Assembly: GCA_023853785.1 (NCBI GenBank)
Contig: JAJIRX010000769.1
Location: 1 to 60,216, forward strand
From: Psilocybe azurescens
Taxonomy: Eukaryota > Basidiomycota > Agaricomycetes > Agaricales > Agrocybaceae
Length of the DNA: 60,216 nucleotides
Direction: 5' to 3'
Positions 59,527-60,216 of this stretch are shown here, one piece after another. The translations under genes were made by a program, and so were the position numbers. Each line of letters opens with the position of its first letter. Positions within the stretch are counted from its first letter, which is position 1. A model generated the notes under the pieces. The model did no database searches. It worked only from the letters and a program-made list of their open reading frames with translations, and was not told the origin of the DNA.

Positions 59527-60216
59527 GTCAATAGCGATATCGCAGCTGAGGCCACACAAAGCCGAAGCAATCCACCGTATCCGGCTCAATGCGCTGAGCC
59601 TCGTCACCTCCTCGTGCTGTCGTACCTGCTCCCGCTGCCCTCTGTCCCGGCCGCGCTGAAGACCGTGCTGCTCGCTTCGACGCCGTCGGACTCTCACCGG
59701 GCGTATTCATTTTCGCAGGGTGTGGGCGTGCATTATAGGTGTAGTGTGCCTTGTCCTACGCGATACAAATGAAAGAGCTCTGCTAATAATATAATCATTT
59801 ATGCACAAACAGAAATGGAATGGTGACCGTGATGGGCTACAACCTGCTCGAAGCCACATACGCGATCAAGTACCCGCCCGCGCCCTCCCGCCGGTCCCCC
59901 AAAAGCACTGCACAAACCTTCCTCCGCCTCTCCCTCTCCCTCTTCCTCCTTGCCTGCACTCTCCCCTTCACAGCCCCTCTCAAAATCCCAGCGGCCGTTC
60001 AAAGTGCTCTCGCCGCACAGCAGCCCGCAGCCCCAACGCCCGTTCGCGTACAACCCGTCGTCGTCGCTCTGCTCTCCCGGGGTGGCCTCGACTCCTCTTC
60101 TCCCTCCTCCGCCTCGCCCAAATCGCCTTCCCGCACTGGTGGTGCGGCTTCGGCCACCCCGTACGCGCAGTCCCCAGTATCGACGCCTCGCGCGTGTTAC
60201 ACTCACACCGTGCCCT
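59527..60216 (+). CDS. Small membrane protein resembling nuclear pore Pom34, partial at window end
   Basis: Start MSIAISQLRPHKAEAIHRIR at 59,527. A hydrophobic helix follows (LLVLSYLLPLPSVPAALKTVLLAS, in the next frame) and the first exon ends near 59,718. An intron (about 59,719-59,811) precedes NGMVTVMGYNLLEATYAIKY, a second possible membrane segment, then a long Ser/Pro-rich tail that runs off the window. Two close membrane segments followed by a phospho-rich tail resemble fungal Pom34-type nuclear pore proteins, but I base this on general layout only. Compared with the inverted copy at 50.0-50.7 kb there is an extra gctgccctctgtcccg segment near 59,632-59,647 and a frame change in the helix. 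Confidence 0.4.

Overview
The window reads as nuclear DNA of a filamentous basidiomycete, most likely an Agaricomycete. Genes are split by short GT-AG introns of about 50-60 bp. Recognisable proteins are fungal: a GMC oxidoreductase, a Bud14/Tea4-type SH3 protein with a Ras-association-like region, the ribosome assembly factor Rsa3, a Tad1-like LINE and a Ty3/Gypsy element. The long TPR-CHAT proteins belong to a family greatly expanded in mushroom genomes. The species cannot be named from the sequence.

Layout. 1-11 kb is ordinary single-copy sequence: a GMC oxidoreductase (minus), an SH3/RA polarity protein (plus) and an Rsa3-like gene (minus). From about 11.25 kb to 57.9 kb lies a direct segmental duplication. 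Each unit holds, in the same order and orientation, a large protein with a possible nucleotidyltransferase-like head and ankyrin repeats (NTase-ANK), a decayed spacer, and a TPR-CHAT gene (caspase-like protease domain behind a long array of 45-residue TPRs). Unit A (11.25-46.4 kb) keeps the full ankyrin gene, but its TPR-CHAT gene is split at 25,315 by an 18.35 kb insertion. That insertion is a Tad-like LINE (25,316-43,663, 13-bp target duplication, poly-A tail) which itself received an 11.84 kb Gypsy LTR element (28,909-40,751, 4-bp target duplication, almost identical LTRs). Unit B (46.85-57.9 kb) has no such insertion. Its ankyrin gene lost about 4.8 kb, including every ankyrin repeat, and its TPR-CHAT gene carries frameshifts and a nonsense codon.

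The right end (58-60.2 kb) holds a short inverted-repeat element of MITE type and the start of a small membrane protein gene resembling the nuclear pore protein Pom34. A broken, inverted copy of that gene lies at 50.0-50.7 kb, between the two unit B genes.

A window-wide oddity is the number of one-base frame changes, in host genes and transposons alike. Many can be placed exactly because the conserved protein simply continues in the next frame. They are either residual indels in the assembly or real decay. Coordinates below give the span of each gene, introns and frame changes included.

The most interesting idea is that the NTase-ANK gene and the TPR-CHAT gene form a functional pair. They were duplicated as one unit, and a nucleotidyltransferase-like module next to a caspase-like protease recalls sensor-effector immune or cell-death modules. 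This is a hypothesis built on motifs and neighbourhood.
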